Source of the DNA: Gemmatimonadota bacterium
Lineage (GTDB): Bacteria; Gemmatimonadota; Gemmatimonadetes; Gemmatimonadales; Gemmatimonadaceae
Reading direction: 5' to 3'
Assembly (NCBI GenBank): GCA_947475795.1
Contig: CANJOX010000214.1
Coordinates: 1 to 5,877 of the forward strand
Length of the DNA: 5,877 bases
Part shown: positions 1 to 5,877 of the stretch, piece by piece
Position numbering within the stretch: position 1 is the stretch's first letter
Layout of the letters: each line of letters opens with the position of its first letter
Program-made: the position numbers and the translations under genes
The notes under the pieces: model-generated
What the model was told of the DNA's origin: nothing
The model's input: only the letters and a program-made list of their open reading frames with translations
Databases searched by the model: none

Positions 1-106
1 CGGTCGCTATGCCGGCCGCGACAAGCGCGAGCAGCACACGGTAGCCCGTCTGCCAGACCAGGATGTCCGCGTTCGCGACGTTGGATCGGGAGGATTCGCT
101 GGGCAT
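1..106 (-). CDS. N-terminus of a probable membrane protein (partial, runs off left edge)
   Basis: Reading leftward from an ATG at 106-104 gives 35 codons with no stop before the window ends, so only the start of the gene is present. The peptide opens with a polar stretch (MPSESSRSNVANAD), followed by a hydrophobic run containing YRVLLALVAAGIA. This looks like a first transmembrane helix or an uncleaved signal anchor. About 30 of the 35 codons end in G or C, clearly more than in the competing leftward frame that starts at 125-123. That makes this the best supported reading frame. No strong Shine-Dalgarno sequence precedes the ATG. The gene diverges from gltB and would share the 107-299 region with it. 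Too little is visible to name a family or function. An alternative is that the true start differs or that this is non-coding sequence. Confidence 0.5.
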   Translation of the reverse strand, partial: MPSESSRSNVANADILVWQTGYRVLLALVAAGIAT

Positions 107-299
107 GGGGCCGTTCGTGGGACATTAACGGAGCAGGGTCGACGGGACCAATGGGCGTCGGAGCAACGGCCGTGGAGCGCAAGACACCCGGCCTTCAGCG
201 GAGGGCGCGCCACCGACGTAGTGAAGCGAGCGGAACGGTCCGGACCGGCCAGCCGTTCAGTGTCGTCCACTGCAGCGTCCACCATTTTGCCACGGACCC
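107..299. promoter_or_regulatory. Divergent intergenic region upstream of gltB
   Basis: This 193-bp gap lies between a leftward gene start and the rightward gltB start, so it should hold promoters for both; this is inferred from gene layout. No consensus sigma-70 promoter stands out. The best weak candidate for the leftward gene is GACCAA (146-151, reads TTGGTC on the minus strand) with ATTAAC (124-129, reads GTTAAT), 16 bp apart, which matches consensus poorly. No sigma-54 (-24/-12) box and no recognisable riboswitch was seen. A perfect 12-bp palindrome sits at 236-247. The gltB reading frame is closed by a TGA at 222-224, so gltB cannot extend left of 225. Confidence 0.4.
236..247. repeat. 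Perfect 12-bp palindrome CGGTCCGGACCG
   Basis: The sequence CGGTCCGGACCG equals its own reverse complement. It lies 52 bp upstream of the gltB start codon. A palindrome with no spacer suits a dimeric DNA-binding protein better than an RNA hairpin, since there is no loop. Short palindromes made only of C/G-rich steps arise readily in GC-rich DNA, so an operator role is speculative. It matches no regulator site that I recognise. Confidence 0.3.
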
Positions 300-4883
<4,584 letters not shown>

Positions 4884-4892
4884 ACGGAGGTG

Positions 4893-4937
4893 TGCTGCGC
4901 GGAGCGTTGGCGGCGCAGCCGTCCGCTCAGCGCAGCA
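4893..4937. terminator. Candidate bidirectional terminator hairpin between convergent genes
   Basis: The arms at 4893-4906 (TGCTGCGCGGAGCG) and 4924-4937 (CGCTCAGCGCAGCA) are complementary over 14 bp with a single mismatch (G4901 against A4929), around a 17-nt loop. The hairpin starts 10 bp after the gltB stop codon, and on the other strand it covers the last codons and TGA (4929-4927) of the HEAT-repeat gene. Its position between converging genes suits a shared terminator. There is no T-tract on either side, so it is not a classical intrinsic terminator. It could act as a roadblock, a 3'-end stabiliser or a Rho-assisted site. A shorter 7-bp alternative stem (4894-4900 with 4913-4919) uses the same left arm. 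Confidence 0.45.
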
Positions 4938-5877
4938 GCGTGGCGACCCGCTCGCGCATCATCGGGCTGGGATCGTTGCGCAGCGCCTGCAGGACGACGT
5001 CGGCCACCGCTGGGTGCCGGCGGCGCAGCGCATCGAGGGCGGCGAGCCGCAGCTCGGTGCCTTCGTAGCTGGTGGAGGGCGTCTCGCACACGCGTTGCAG
5101 GCGCTGGCGTGCGCGCGGGGTGGACAGGTGGCCGAGGGCGGCCACCATCTCGCGCTGGTATTCGATGGCCTGATCGTCGGTGAGGGCGCGACCGAGACGG
5201 TCGGGGGCCGGCGGGGCGTCGGCGCCGGCGAAGACGATCGCCAGCGCGCGGGTGCGCACATCCTCGGAGGCGTCGAACAGCACCGACTCGAGGCGGGCGA
5301 TGGCAGCCGCGCCCCCGATCTGCCCCAGCGCCACCACGGCGGCGATGCGGACCCGGTAGTCGGCGTGCCGCAGCGCCTGACTGACCAACGGGATCGCCGC
5401 TGGCGCGCGCGTCTCGCCCAGCTGACAGACGGCATTCCGCACCACGTACCAGACGTCGTGCGTGAGATACTCACGGGCCACCTCCGCCGTGGCCGGCAGT
5501 CCGACCATGGCGTCGTACAGCTGACGGCGTTCGGCCACGTCGAGCGCGGCAATCATCTGCGCGAACAGGGCGCGGGCCCCGGCCGCGCCGGCGCGCTGCA
5601 GCAGCGCCAGCACGTCCGGGCGGGGCACGCGGGTGTCCAGCAGTTGCTCGACCACAAGATCGAGCGCGCCGGCGGTGCCGGCACGCGCGAACTCCGCGGG
5701 CGACCCCAGGCCGGCCAGCACCGTGCACACGGCGGCGCCGTCCCCCTGCGCTACGGCGGCCTCAAGCAGCGGGCGCCACGGCTCAGCGGCGACCGGCGCG
5801 GCCGACAGCGGCGCGGCCGACAGCGGCGCGGCCGACAGCGGCGCGGCCGAGAGCGGCGAGACCGACCGCGGCGCAGC
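4927..5877 (-). CDS. HEAT-repeat protein, C-terminal 316 residues (5' end beyond right edge)
   Basis: The frame is open from the right edge down to a TGA at 4929-4927. The GTG at 5730-5728 is therefore an internal Val codon (residue 50 of the visible part), not necessarily the start. Visible residues 1-31 are an Ala/Pro/Ser/Leu linker with four SAAP(L/V) pentapeptides. From about 33 on the protein is alpha-helical and carries HEAT-type helices: DVWYVVRNAVCQLGE (141-155), DYRVRIAAVVALGQIG (173-188), DVRTRALAIVFAG (206-218), and weaker ones near 241-251, 275-287 and 304-316 at the C-terminus. HEAT solenoids are generally protein-binding scaffolds. No catalytic motif is visible, so the partner and pathway are unknown. 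The linker suggests another domain or a membrane or export segment upstream, but that part is outside the window. The gene converges on gltB with a 43-bp gap, which implies no co-transcription. An alternative subclass is a PBS-lyase-type HEAT protein. Confidence 0.88.
   Translation of the reverse strand, partial: AAPRSVSPLSAAPLSAAPLSAAPLSAAPVAAEPWRPLLEAAVAQGDGAAVCTVLAGLGSPAEFARAGTAGALDLVVEQLLDTRVPRPDVLALLQRAGAAGARALFAQMIAALDVAERRQLYDAMVGLPATAEVAREYLTHDVWYVVRNAVCQLGETRAPAAIPLVSQALRHADYRVRIAAVVALGQIGGAAAIARLESVLFDASEDVRTRALAIVFAGADAPPAPDRLGRALTDDQAIEYQREMVAALGHLSTPRARQRLQRVCETPSTSYEGTELRLAALDALRRRHPAVADVVLQALRNDPSPMMRERVATLLR
5796..5870. repeat. 15-bp tandem repeat inside the HEAT-protein gene
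   Basis: The unit GCGCGGCCGACAGCG occurs exactly three times (5796-5810, 5811-5825, 5826-5840). It occurs a fourth time with one change (5841-5855, C to G in GAGAGCG) and then as a diverged fifth copy (5856-5870). The unit length is a multiple of three, so copy-number change would add or remove whole pentapeptides (SAAPL) without breaking the leftward reading frame. It encodes a flexible Ala/Pro-rich linker ahead of the HEAT domain. The exact identity of three copies, including silent positions, points to recent slippage or duplication. Confidence 0.9.

Noticed and set aside
7..285. 92-residue leftward ORF in the region upstream of gltB
   Set aside because: It has Cys/Arg/Pro-rich composition and no family resemblance. 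It is in a different frame from the better supported partial gene at 1-106 and would fill the promoter region.
4890..5183. 97-residue rightward ORF starting at a GTG just after the gltB stop, with GGAGG immediately before it
   Set aside because: The GGAGG directly abuts the GTG, too close for normal initiation. The product is Arg/Ala/Trp-rich and mostly antisense to the HEAT-repeat gene, whose frame is well supported. It does not resemble GltD.
5796..5870. CRISPR-like array
   Set aside because: Units are 15 bp and directly contiguous with no spacers, and they lie inside an open coding frame. This is a tandem repeat, not CRISPR.

Overview
The window comes from a strongly GC-rich bacterial chromosome. 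The two clearest genes have G or C at most third codon positions, and large spurious ORFs lie antisense to the main gene, as is usual in such DNA. The phylum cannot be fixed from the sequence. A GC-rich soil-type group such as Gemmatimonadota would fit, but that is only an impression. No RNA gene, insertion sequence, CRISPR array or phage element is visible.

Layout, left to right. Bases 1-106 hold the 5' end of a leftward gene whose protein begins with a short polar stretch followed by a probable membrane segment. Bases 107-299 form a short divergent intergenic region that should carry promoters for both flanking genes and contains a perfect 12-bp palindrome. Bases 300-4883 encode a complete glutamate synthase large (alpha) subunit, GltB (1527 aa). 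It has the processed N-terminal cysteine, glutaminase, central, FMN and GXGXG domains, and the cysteines of the 3Fe-4S cluster all in place. Bases 4884-4926 separate it from a converging gene, and a long GC-rich inverted repeat there is a candidate two-way terminator. Bases 4927-5877 (leftward) encode the C-terminal 316 residues of a HEAT-repeat protein. Its start lies beyond the right edge, and its first visible part is a tandemly repeated Ala/Pro/Ser/Leu linker encoded by a 15-bp minisatellite-like repeat.

How the genes relate. GltB makes glutamate from glutamine and 2-oxoglutarate and is the ammonia-assimilation enzyme of the window. It appears to be transcribed alone: the usual partner gene gltD (small subunit) does not follow it, and the next gene is on the opposite strand. 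The HEAT protein and the partial membrane protein have no evident functional link to glutamate synthesis. This is mainly a housekeeping region, and I see no convincing new multi-gene system. The points most worth checking are the coding tandem repeat, the unpaired gltB, the terminator that overlaps a stop codon, and a possible short upstream ORF whose stop codon overlaps the gltB start.
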